Shown: one piece after another, positions 1-5,970 of the stretch
How positions within the stretch are numbered: the first letter of the stretch is position 1
Layout of the letters: each line of letters opens with the position of its first letter
Assembly: GCA_021823085.1 (NCBI GenBank)
Contig: JAKAPG010000066.1
Coordinates: forward strand, 1-8,565
Origin: Thermoplasmata archaeon
GTDB lineage: Archaea; Thermoplasmatota; Thermoplasmata; Lutacidiplasmatales; UBA184
DNA length: 8,565 nt
Reading direction: 5' to 3'
Translations under genes and position numbers: made by a program
Notes under the pieces: generated by a model
The model's input: the letters and a program-made list of their open reading frames with translations, nothing else
Database searches by the model: none
What the model was told of the DNA's origin: nothing

Positions 1-181
1 GAAGGAGCGTCCGGGTCACCGAGCGCTGGTTGCACGCGATGTCCGAGGCGCCGCATTCGACGCAGTCCTCGCCGCGGAAGGCGGGCGGTCCCTCGACGCG
101 CTCGTAGCGCCTCGCCGGGCGGGAGAGGGTCCAGAACGAGCGGACAGGGCGCGCAGATCTTCGGTTCACGGTGATGTGCAT
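1..181 (-). CDS. Unknown protein with Cys-x2-Cys motif, C-terminus cut by window edge
   Basis: I do not recognise this protein. An open frame on the minus strand begins at the ATG at 181 and runs off the left edge; about 60 residues are visible. They begin MHITVNRRSARP, continue through an Arg-rich stretch with Trp17, and reach a possible metal-binding cluster with Cys40, Cys43 and Cys50 (EDCVECGASDIAC). Nearly every third codon position is G or C, which supports this strand over the codon-aligned open frame on the plus strand. The start is chosen because no ATG, GTG or TTG exists in this frame between the mdh stop and 181, and a GAAGGA motif lies just upstream of it. It lies 125 bases downstream of mdh on the same strand and could be cotranscribed. 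The frame stays open and coding-like upstream of the ATG, so the true N-terminus is uncertain. No function is assigned. Confidence 0.55.
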   Translation of the reverse strand, partial: MHITVNRRSARPVRSFWTLSRPARRYERVEGPPAFRGEDCVECGASDIACNQRSVTRTLL

Positions 182-306
182 ACGGTCCTTCGAGTCGGTC
201 GTGTCGCGGACGGGGGCGAGCCGCCGCTGGATCTCGACGAGCTCCGGCCCGCGGATCCCGGGCGGCCGCCGTCGTCCGGAATCCCCCTCGCGGCTCGCTC
301 GGCCTT

Positions 307-1248
307 CTACGGGAGCTTCGCGAGCACTTCGAGATCGGCGCGCACGGCCTTCACGCTGTCGGCGAACGCGGCGCGCTCGCTCGCCGTGATCTCGACCTCC
401 ACGATCCGCTCGACGCCGTTGCGCCCGAGGATCGCGGGAACTCCGATCGTGACGTCCTTCTGTCCGAACTCCCCCCGGAGGCGCGCGGTGACGGGAAGCA
501 GGCGGTGCTCGTTCCGGGCGACCGCGGCCACCAGCTCGGTCTGGCTCGCGCTCGGAGCGTAGAAGGCGCTCCCGCTCTTCAGGAGGTTCACGATCTCCGC
601 CCCACCCTTCTTCGTCCGGTCGACGATCGCCGCGAGCCGGTCGGCCGGGAGCAGCTGGGAAAGGGGCACTCCGCTCACGCTCGTCAACGAGAGGATCGGG
701 ACCATCGTGTCCCCGTGCGTCCCGAGCACGAACCCCGTCACGTCGCGAGGAGCGACGCCAAGGGCCTCGGCAACGAACCAGCGGAAGCGTGCGGTGTCGA
801 GCGTCCCCGACTCGCCGAAGACTCGTTCGGCCGGCTGGCCGCTCACCTCCCGGAAGTAGTGGGTCATCACGTCGACCGGGTTCGAAACGACGAGGACGAC
901 CGCGTTCGGAGCCTGAGCCCTCACCGCTTCCGCGTGGCCACGAACGATCTTCGCGTTCACCCCAAGGAGATCCGAGCGGCTCATCCCGGGCTTGCGCGCG
1001 ATCCCCGCAGTTTCCACGACGATATCCGATCCCCGGATCGCAGCGAGGTCGGTCGTTCCCGAGACCTTCGTCGAGAAGCCCAGGATGGGGGCCGACTCCT
1101 GGATGTCAAGCGCCTTGCCTTGAGGAAGCCCGTCGATGATATCGATCAGAACGACCTCGCGGGCCACGTCCGCTTCCGCGAGACGCTGCGCGAGCGATCC
1201 GCCGATGTTCCCTGCTCCGAGTACGGTGATCTTGGTCACGTCGGTCAT
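307..1248 (-). CDS. mdh: Malate dehydrogenase, NAD-dependent, LDH-like family
   Basis: This cytosolic enzyme interconverts malate and oxaloacetate with NAD(H). The 313-residue length is normal for the LDH-like malate dehydrogenase family. The Rossmann dinucleotide motif GAGNIG is at residues 11-16, and Asp36 at the end of the second strand (LIDI) favours NAD over NADP. The mobile loop IARKPGMSRSDLL carries Arg85 and Arg91; an Arg at the first of these sites, where lactate dehydrogenases usually have Gln, points to malate/oxaloacetate. Asn123 (SNPVD), Asp151 and Arg154 (LDTARFR) and the catalytic His178 (GTHGD) are all present, so the enzyme should be active. The ATG at 1248 is chosen because GGAAGG (1255-1260) lies 6 bases upstream and the family's N-terminus starts there. 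The frame runs further upstream only as antisense of a divergent gene. A TATA-like TTTTACC lies about 32 bases before the start. Confidence 0.97.
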   Translation of the reverse strand: MTDVTKITVLGAGNIGGSLAQRLAEADVAREVVLIDIIDGLPQGKALDIQESAPILGFSTKVSGTTDLAAIRGSDIVVETAGIARKPGMSRSDLLGVNAKIVRGHAEAVRAQAPNAVVLVVSNPVDVMTHYFREVSGQPAERVFGESGTLDTARFRWFVAEALGVAPRDVTGFVLGTHGDTMVPILSLTSVSGVPLSQLLPADRLAAIVDRTKKGGAEIVNLLKSGSAFYAPSASQTELVAAVARNEHRLLPVTARLRGEFGQKDVTIGVPAILGRNGVERIVEVEITASERAAFADSVKAVRADLEVLAKLP

Positions 1249-1350
1249 GGAGTACCTTCCGCCGGGCCAGGCGTGCTCACGGTAAAACCTCGACCCGGTC
1301 GCTTCCGGCCGGTCGAAAGGTTGATTCTCCTTCGGGCACAGTTCGGCACG
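1249..1350. promoter_or_regulatory. Divergent promoter region between mdh and the coiled-coil/panE/pgk operon
   Basis: This 102-base spacer separates two divergent transcription units. For mdh, the minus strand reads AGGTTTTACC over 1281-1290, about 32 bases before the ATG; this fits an archaeal TATA-like element giving a very short leader that still includes the GGAAGG ribosome site at 1255-1260. For the plus-strand operon the only AT-richer stretch is CGAAAGGTTGA at 1314-1324, about 27 bases before the ATG at 1351, and there is no Shine-Dalgarno motif, so a leaderless or nearly leaderless start is likely. CCGGTCG occurs twice, at 1295-1301 and 1309-1315. The mdh element is moderately supported; the plus-strand element is weak. 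Confidence 0.45.
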
Positions 1351-1593
1351 ATGCCGGACCCCACCCTGGTGCTGGCCAGTACCGAGGAGCGGGAGAAGTG
1401 GCGCCACCGACTCACCCTGCTCCAAACCACACTCCGCGAGACCCGAAGCCGACGAATCCGGCTCGAGCGCCGGCTCGCCGCTCTTCGTCGCGAGATCGCC
1501 CGCATCACCGAGGTCACGCGGCCCCGCCGGCCCGGCGGGACGCCGTACGCCCACCAGGAGGTGAGCGGTGACCCCCGCCCCCCCATTCACTGA
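1351..1593 (+). CDS. Small basic coiled-coil protein, first gene of the operon
   Basis: This 80-residue protein is of unknown function. After a short N-terminus (MPDPTLVLASTEE), residues about 11-55 are charged and helical with hydrophobic residues at heptad-like spacing (Trp17, Leu21, Leu24, Leu28, Ile36, Leu38, Leu42, Leu45, Ile49, Ile52), which predicts a coiled coil. The tail is rich in Pro, Arg and Gly. No catalytic or metal-binding motif is visible. The ATG at 1351 follows the shared promoter region without a ribosome site, consistent with leaderless translation. Its last 26 bases overlap the next gene, whose strong Shine-Dalgarno motif lies inside this one, so the two are probably translationally coupled and may be partners. 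The frame is open further upstream, but only as the antisense of mdh. A prefoldin-like or other generic helical adaptor cannot be excluded. Confidence 0.6.
   Translation: MPDPTLVLASTEEREKWRHRLTLLQTTLRETRSRRIRLERRLAALRREIARITEVTRPRRPGGTPYAHQEVSGDPRPPIH
1557..1564 (+). promoter_or_regulatory. Strong Shine-Dalgarno site for the second coiled-coil gene
   Basis: GGAGGTGA lies just before the GTG at 1568 and matches the expected complement of the archaeal 16S rRNA 3' end. It is the best ribosome site in the window. It fixes the GTG start and sits inside the upstream gene, implying re-initiation or coupling. Confidence 0.75.
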
Positions 1594-1792
1594 CACCCCC
1601 GTCGCCCTCCAAGCGGAGCGCGAGCGGGTCGAGCGGGAGCTCGTGCGGCTGCGCCGCGAAGAACAGGATCTCGAGGAACAGGTCCGACGCGCACGCGAGC
1701 AGGTCCGCTACTACGACGTCCTTCTCCAACGATTGAAGAGCGAGTGGTCGCGAGCGCCGAGCGCGGATGACGTCGTGCGGCGGATGGGTTAG
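1568..1792 (+). CDS. Second small coiled-coil protein, overlapping the first
   Basis: This 74-residue protein is of unknown function and begins with GTG. Residues about 12-58 form an almost uninterrupted charged helix rich in Glu, Arg and Leu (for example ERELVRLRREEQDLEEQVRR), strongly predicting a coiled coil. The C-terminal segment SEWSRAPSADDVVRRMG is shorter and less charged. It overlaps the preceding coiled-coil gene by 26 bases in another frame and has a near-perfect Shine-Dalgarno site at 1557-1564, so it is likely made at least as strongly as its neighbour. Twelve bases separate its stop from panE. Size and composition recall small archaeal helical chaperone-like or adaptor proteins, but I see no diagnostic prefoldin beta-hairpin. 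A hetero-oligomer with the first protein is an inference from coupling and matching architecture. Confidence 0.7.
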   Translation: MTPAPPFTDTPVALQAERERVERELVRLRREEQDLEEQVRRAREQVRYYDVLLQRLKSEWSRAPSADDVVRRMG

Positions 1793-1804
1793 CTCGGCCG
1801 AACC

Positions 1805-2749
1805 GTGCGCGTGATCGTCTTCGGCGCGGGAGCCATCGGTAGCATCTTCGGCGCTCGCCTCGCCGCCGCCGGCCACGATCTCCTTCTGGTCGGCGGGCCC
1901 GCGCATGTCGCGGCGATCCGGGAACGCGGGTTACGGGTCGAAGGGATCCGGCCCGGGGTCTGGCGGCTCCCCGCCGTCGAGGAGCTCCCCGGCGCCGTCG
2001 CCACCGATGCCGTCCTTCTGACCGTCAAGGGTTATGATGTCGAGGCAGCGACTCGAACGCTCGCGACCCGTCTTTCGGGCACCGTGCCGGTCCTGCTCCC
2101 GCAGAACGGCTTGGGAATCGAAGCGCGGTTCGCCGAGGGCCTTGCGCGGACGACCGCCTCCTCGCAACTGCTCGGCGTGAGGGCGGTCAACACAATCCCG
2201 GCCACCTTCGTCGCCCCGGGGGTCGTGCGCCAGGCCGGCCATGGCGAGCTGCGGCTCGCCACTCCGGCTTCCGTCCCGCCCGAGATCGCTCGCGGGGGGA
2301 TGCTCTTCCACGATCTCTTCGTCGAGGGGGGCATCGCGGTGAGCTACGTGCCCGACCTCGATCGGGCCCTTTGGACGAAGGCGGTGATCAACGGAGCGAT
2401 CAACCCGGTCACGGCCGCAAACGGCGTCCTCAACGGAGCCCTCGACCACGCCCCGTATCGCGAGATCGCGGAACGATTGCTCGCGGAGGGTGTGGCGGCG
2501 GCTCGGGCGGGGGGCCACCCGCTCGACCGGGGTCAGGTCACGGCCGAGTTCGAGCACACCATCCGCGCGACCGCACAGAACCGATCGAGCATGCTGCAGG
2601 ACCTCGACCGGGGACGCCGCACCGAGATCGGGACGATCTCGGGCGCGCTCTGGGACGCCGGACACGCCCACGGCGTTCCGATGCCGATCACCGAAGAGTA
2701 CATCGCTCGGATCCGCGCGCGAGAACCTCCCGCGGGCAAATCCTCTTAG
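1805..2749 (+). CDS. panE: 2-dehydropantoate 2-reductase (ketopantoate reductase)
   Basis: This enzyme reduces ketopantoate to pantoate with NAD(P)H in the pathway to pantothenate and coenzyme A, in the cytosol. The 314 residues match the family. The N-terminal Rossmann domain opens with VFGAGAIGSIFGARLA (GxGxxG at residues 7-12). Residues aligning with the active site known from the E. coli enzyme are Lys75 (TVKGYD), Asn101 (PQNGLG), Lys192, Asn196 and Asn200 (KAVINGAINPVTA), Asn210, Ser262 and Glu274 (RRTEIGTISG), so it should be active. The GTG at 1805 places the Rossmann strand right at the N-terminus, as usual; there is no obvious ribosome site, so translation may be coupled to the upstream gene 12 bases away. 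It is followed after 21 bases by pgk on the same strand. Archaea use pantoate through pantoate kinase and phosphopantothenate synthetase; neither is in this window. Confidence 0.95.
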   Translation: MRVIVFGAGAIGSIFGARLAAAGHDLLLVGGPAHVAAIRERGLRVEGIRPGVWRLPAVEELPGAVATDAVLLTVKGYDVEAATRTLATRLSGTVPVLLPQNGLGIEARFAEGLARTTASSQLLGVRAVNTIPATFVAPGVVRQAGHGELRLATPASVPPEIARGGMLFHDLFVEGGIAVSYVPDLDRALWTKAVINGAINPVTAANGVLNGALDHAPYREIAERLLAEGVAAARAGGHPLDRGQVTAEFEHTIRATAQNRSSMLQDLDRGRRTEIGTISGALWDAGHAHGVPMPITEEYIARIRAREPPAGKSS

Positions 2750-2770
2750 TCCCAGAGCCCTGCGCGCAGT

Positions 2771-3952
2771 GTGGCGGCGAAACGCGGCGTGCAGCAAGCG
2801 TCGGTCCGGGGCCGGCGGGTGCTCGTGCGGGTCGACTTCAACGTTCCTCAGCTCCCGAACGGACAGATCGCGGACGACCGAAGGATCCGGGAGGCGCTTC
2901 CGACGATCCATCACCTGCGGACCGCCGGTGCGAAGACGATCCTGATGAGCCATCTCGGACGGCCAGGCGGAACGAAGGAGCCGAGGCTCACCCTGCGCCC
3001 GGTCGCCCACCGATTGAGCGCGCTCCTCGGCGAGGCGGTCCCGATGGCCTCGGACTGCGCCGGAATCGAGGCGATCCAAGCCACGGCGCGCCTTGCGAAC
3101 GGCCAGGTGCTCCTCCTCGAGAACCTCCGATTCCATCCCGGCGAGGAAGCGAACGATCCCGGGTTCGCCGCGCAGCTGGCCCAGCTGGGCGAGGTCTTCG
3201 TCGAAGAGGCGTTCGGATGCGTCCACCGGGCCCACGCGTCCACCGTCGGGGTGCCCAAGCTCCTTCCGGCGTACGCCGGGCTCCTCGTTCAGCGAGAGAT
3301 CCGGGAGCTCTCGCCGTTGCGCACAGGCCCCGAGCGCCCGTACGTCGCCATCGTCGGGGGAGCGAAGGTCGCGGACAAGCTGCCGTTTCTTTCGAGCTTC
3401 CTGGGCCGCGCCGACACGCTCCTCATCGGCGGAGCGCTCTCCCACCCCTTCCTCGCCGGCCGCGGAGCGCCGGTCGGGAGCGAGGCCGTCCCCCCGGAGC
3501 TCGAGAAGGCACTGCGAGAGTTCGACCGACGCTCCGCCGAGGCCGGGACTCGGATCGTCCTTCCCACGGACCTCAAGATCGAGACGCCCGGCTCGACCGA
3601 GGTCGAGGTCGTCCCTGTCTCCGCGATACCCGCCGGCGCGGTCGGCCAGGATATCGGACCGGCGACGGTCGCCCAGTTCATCGAGGCGCTCCAGGGATCC
3701 AAGACCGTCTTCTGGAACGGCCCGCTCGGGCGGACGGAGGATTCCCGTTTCGTGGCCGGTACCAAGGCCGTGCTGGACGGGCTCCGCTCGATCCCGGGCC
3801 ATCACATCGGCGCCGGCGGGGACTCCGCACGAGCGGTGCGGGAGCTCGAGGTCAGCGACGCCTTCGAGTTCCTATCGACCGGGGGCGGTGCCGCGCTCGA
3901 GTACGTGCAAGGCGAAGACCTCCCCGGCCTCGCCGTCCTTCCGGACGCGTAG
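2771..3952 (+). CDS. pgk: Phosphoglycerate kinase with bacterial-type motifs
   Basis: This enzyme catalyses reversible phosphate transfer between 1,3-bisphosphoglycerate and ADP in glycolysis or gluconeogenesis. It has 393 residues, a normal length for the bacterial-type enzyme. In order: VRVDFNVP (substrate loop, Asp22 and Asn24), DDRRIR with Arg38, SHLGRP (60-65), LLENLRFHPGEE with Arg120, EEAFGCVHRAHAST with Arg153, GGAKVADK (197-203, ATP-binding Lys199), FWNGPLG with Glu323 close behind, GAGGDS (347-352) and STGGGAALE near the C-terminus. The set is complete. Two oddities stand out: the substrate loop reads DFNVP rather than the D-x-N-S-P form usual in euryarchaeal enzymes, and the position normally Asn-Asp before AFG is Glu-Glu (145-146). 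The GTG at 2771 is taken because it gives the expected N-terminus and follows panE closely; the ribosome site is poor. The 3' end overlaps convergent cutA. Confidence 0.97.
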   Translation: MAAKRGVQQASVRGRRVLVRVDFNVPQLPNGQIADDRRIREALPTIHHLRTAGAKTILMSHLGRPGGTKEPRLTLRPVAHRLSALLGEAVPMASDCAGIEAIQATARLANGQVLLLENLRFHPGEEANDPGFAAQLAQLGEVFVEEAFGCVHRAHASTVGVPKLLPAYAGLLVQREIRELSPLRTGPERPYVAIVGGAKVADKLPFLSSFLGRADTLLIGGALSHPFLAGRGAPVGSEAVPPELEKALREFDRRSAEAGTRIVLPTDLKIETPGSTEVEVVPVSAIPAGAVGQDIGPATVAQFIEALQGSKTVFWNGPLGRTEDSRFVAGTKAVLDGLRSIPGHHIGAGGDSARAVRELEVSDAFEFLSTGGGAALEYVQGEDLPGLAVLPDA

Positions 3953-4331
3953 CCCCGCCACCGAGCGGTGGCGGGGGCGACTCCGGATCGAGAACCTCGG
4001 CGAGGTAGGAGAGATAGGCCCGGGGGACCCGGTGGACATCGATCTCGGCGATCCACGGGACCTCGTACGGATGGGCCCTCTCGATCGCGCGGAAGAGAGC
4101 GCCCACGAACTTCGGAACGGTCTTGAACGAAACGAGCACCTCGTGGGCGGAGGTGAGCGCGCCGTGCCACCAGTATTCGGAATCGATCGGCGAGAGTTCG
4201 GCACAGGCGGCGAGCCGCGCGCGCAGGAGACGGTCCATCTCCCGGCGAGCCACATCCGCGTCCGGATACGTCGTCAGGAGGACGCGCATCGGGCCCCGCG
4301 CCTCGGCGGGATCCATCGGGTACGGACTCAT
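3852..4331 (-). CDS. cutA: CutA1 divalent-ion tolerance family protein with extended C-terminal tail
   Basis: CutA1 proteins are small trimeric ferredoxin-like proteins linked to divalent metal tolerance; the biochemical role is unsettled. The core spans residues about 15-117: MRVLLTTYPD, ARLAACAEL, SEYWWHGAL, EVLVSFKT and HPYEVPWIAEIDV are the family's typical blocks. The usual length is near 105 residues; this frame gives 159. The ATG at 4331 forms an ATGA overlap with the DP1 stop and has GGGAGG six bases upstream (4338-4343), which supports it and adds 14 residues before the more usual MRV start at 4289. After the core come about 40 low-complexity residues rich in Pro, Gly and Arg, encoded across the hairpin at 3953-3976 and antisense to the last 101 bases of pgk. 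That tail is probably a stop-loss extension rather than a domain. The gene is the last of the minus-strand cluster and is translationally coupled to DP1. Confidence 0.92.
   Translation of the reverse strand: MSPYPMDPAEARGPMRVLLTTYPDADVARREMDRLLRARLAACAELSPIDSEYWWHGALTSAHEVLVSFKTVPKFVGALFRAIERAHPYEVPWIAEIDVHRVPRAYLSYLAEVLDPESPPPPLGGGATRPEGRRGRGGLRLARTRARHRPRSIGTRRRR
3953..3976. terminator. Perfect GC-rich hairpin immediately after pgk, terminator-like
   Basis: A 10-bp perfect inverted repeat, CCCCGCCACC at 3953-3962 and GGTGGCGGGG at 3967-3976, with the tetraloop GAGC, begins at the first base after the pgk stop. It lies between convergent genes and would fold in transcripts of both strands. 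No T-run follows it on either side, and archaeal intrinsic termination relies mainly on T-runs, so it may instead define or protect 3' ends. It is inside the cutA frame and encodes the PPPPLGGG part of the CutA tail. Confidence 0.6.
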
Positions 4332-5860
4332 GCCGGCCCTCCCGTTGTCACACGGACCTCGCGGCCCGACGCATCGACCGTGAGGACCGAGCCGAGCCGG
4401 TTCGGTTGCCGGAGGTCGACGATGGCCGCGCGCGCGGGGACCGCCGAGATGTTGCGCATCTTCTGGTATTCCGTCTCTCCCTGCCAGGTCGAGACGTTCA
4501 AAAGCAGCACGTCCCGGTAACGATCGACGGCGAACGTGTGGGCGTGGCCGGTAACGAAGATGTCCGGGGCCGGGTCGATCACGAGCCCGTCGCGCGGCAG
4601 GGGCGCGAGGGGGGTGCGGCTCCCGTAGATCGGAGCGAGGTGGCGCATCGCCAGCATCCGTTTCATCACCTCGGTCGGGCGAGAGTAGCTCGTCCCGGGA
4701 AGCGCGGGGATGAGGTCGTCGAAGCTGCGGCCGTGGTAGGCCTCGATCGTGACGCCGTGCAGCGCGAACGTCGACGGGTTGGAGAGCGAACGCACGTTCT
4801 CCGGTAGGTTCTTCGCGAGCCCGGCGGCGAGGGCCGGCTGAGGCTCGGCCGGAGAGACCGCATCGTGGTTCCCGGGGACGACCACGATCGGCATCGACGG
4901 CGGCAGTTCGCGCAGTCGCCGACCGAGCTCGGCGTACTGCTCGACGACGTCGCCGATGGCGAGATCCCTCTCCTGATGCGGATAGATCCCGATCCCGTCG
5001 ACGAGATCCCCGGCGATCACCGCGCAATCAATCCCGGCGGCCGCTTCGGCGTCGGCCGTCTCCCCCTTCAAAAAGCCGATGAGCCGGCCCCACTCCTCCT
5101 GAAGGAACGACTTCGACCCGATGTGAAGATCGGAGAGGAAGAGGGCCCGGTGGCGCTGGTCGGCCCGACCGAGCGGGCGCGTGAGGGGAACGTCCGGCCG
5201 TTCCATCGCTTCGGCCCGGGGGAGCTGGCCGTCCGTCTTCGGGAGCGAGAGCGCGAGGCCAATCACCTCGTCCGCGAGAATCGGCTGGTGCGCGAGCGGA
5301 GAGTCGCGCGGGATCAGGACCGGGGTCGACCCCGATTCGTCCTCGACCCGGACGATGAGGTGGTGCTGCTTCGACGTCGTTCGAACGTCGGAGACGATCC
5401 CGATGATGGACGCTTTCCGAGAGCCGCGGTCGAGCTTCCCGATCGGATCGATCGCGCCGAGTCCCGGCCGACCGCGGAGCATCCGGGCGAGGCGGCGATA
5501 GCGGTCCGCGAACAGGCCCTCGTAGGCGCGCAGGGGATCCTGGTGGGCCGGCGGAGGGGAGAACCCTTCCCGGATCAGGGCGAACGCTTCGCGAGGGGAC
5601 GGCGCCGACCCTCCGGCGGAGGGTTCGGTCGTAGACGCGACCGCACCGAGGCGAGGACGGGGAGAGCTACGCCGCGCGAGGACTTCGTCGACGATCTCCG
5701 GGGTCATGATCGGAGCGTCGGCGCCCATGACGTCGAGGACGGCCTGACAGAGAACGAGCGGCTGTCGGTCCCTCAGCAGAAGGTCGACCGCTCCGGCCTC
5801 GATGAGCTTGTGGTGGAGCTCTACGTAGGCGATGACGTGGTCCCGCAGTGGCGTCGCCAC
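4328..5860 (-). CDS. polB: DNA polymerase II (PolD) small subunit DP1
   Basis: DP1 is the proofreading exonuclease subunit of the archaeal replicative DNA polymerase D; it partners the large subunit DP2, which is not in this window. The 510 residues fit the family. The N-terminal 60 residues are helical, as in DP1 domains that bind replisome partners; residues about 64-105 are a Pro/Ser-rich linker; residues about 145-205 look like the OB fold; the rest is the calcineurin-like phosphoesterase domain. Metal-ligand motifs are intact: SDLHIGS (243-249), GDLVDG (284-289), GNHDA (330-334), His376 (YHGRSFDD) and GHAHTF (438-443), so 3'-5' exonuclease activity is expected. The GTG start at 5860 is supported by GGGAGG eight bases upstream (5869-5874). 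Its TGA overlaps the cutA ATG. A 110-base spacer with a possible promoter separates it from the unknown gene upstream. Confidence 0.96.
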   Translation of the reverse strand: MATPLRDHVIAYVELHHKLIEAGAVDLLLRDRQPLVLCQAVLDVMGADAPIMTPEIVDEVLARRSSPRPRLGAVASTTEPSAGGSAPSPREAFALIREGFSPPPAHQDPLRAYEGLFADRYRRLARMLRGRPGLGAIDPIGKLDRGSRKASIIGIVSDVRTTSKQHHLIVRVEDESGSTPVLIPRDSPLAHQPILADEVIGLALSLPKTDGQLPRAEAMERPDVPLTRPLGRADQRHRALFLSDLHIGSKSFLQEEWGRLIGFLKGETADAEAAAGIDCAVIAGDLVDGIGIYPHQERDLAIGDVVEQYAELGRRLRELPPSMPIVVVPGNHDAVSPAEPQPALAAGLAKNLPENVRSLSNPSTFALHGVTIEAYHGRSFDDLIPALPGTSYSRPTEVMKRMLAMRHLAPIYGSRTPLAPLPRDGLVIDPAPDIFVTGHAHTFAVDRYRDVLLLNVSTWQGETEYQKMRNISAVPARAAIVDLRQPNRLGSVLTVDASGREVRVTTGGPA

Positions 5861-5970
5861 GTTCCGTTCCTCCCTGCTCCCGTCCGGGGCTCGATCCCCT
5901 CGAGCCGGGTCGGGGCCGAGCGAAGTCGCCCCGGATTATTACAGGGTCGTCGCGCGCGCGGGCCGAACCC
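5861..5970 (-). promoter_or_regulatory. Possible DP1 promoter and leader with inverted repeat
   Basis: On the minus strand TGTAATAATCC (5933-5943) is the only AT-rich island in this GC-rich spacer and could be a TATA-like box. It would give a leader of roughly 50 bases before the DP1 GTG at 5860. Inside that leader is a perfect 7-bp inverted repeat, GGCTCGA at 5888-5894 and TCGAGCC at 5900-5906, with a 5-base loop. It lies 14 bases before the ribosome site at 5869-5874, so it could be an RNA hairpin or an operator. The assignment is by position and composition only. Confidence 0.35.

Noticed and set aside
307..1248. Lactate dehydrogenase as an alternative call for the dehydrogenase
   Set aside because: Arg85 in the mobile loop, where lactate dehydrogenases usually have Gln, indicates a dicarboxylate substrate.
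1931..3805. A very long open frame on the minus strand opposite panE and pgk
   Set aside because: It is antisense to two well-identified enzymes, its translation is Arg/Asp/Gly-rich with no recognisable domain, and such frames are expected in GC-rich DNA.
4287..4289. Downstream ATG (MRVLL) as the cutA start
   Set aside because: It matches the usual CutA N-terminus, but the ATG at 4331 has a GGGAGG ribosome site and an ATGA overlap with DP1; the later ATG has no ribosome site.
2371..4520. Long plus-strand open frames overlapping panE, pgk and cutA in other frames
   Set aside because: Their translations are Arg/Pro/Ser-rich and low in complexity, and they coincide with genes whose family motifs are intact in the correct frame.
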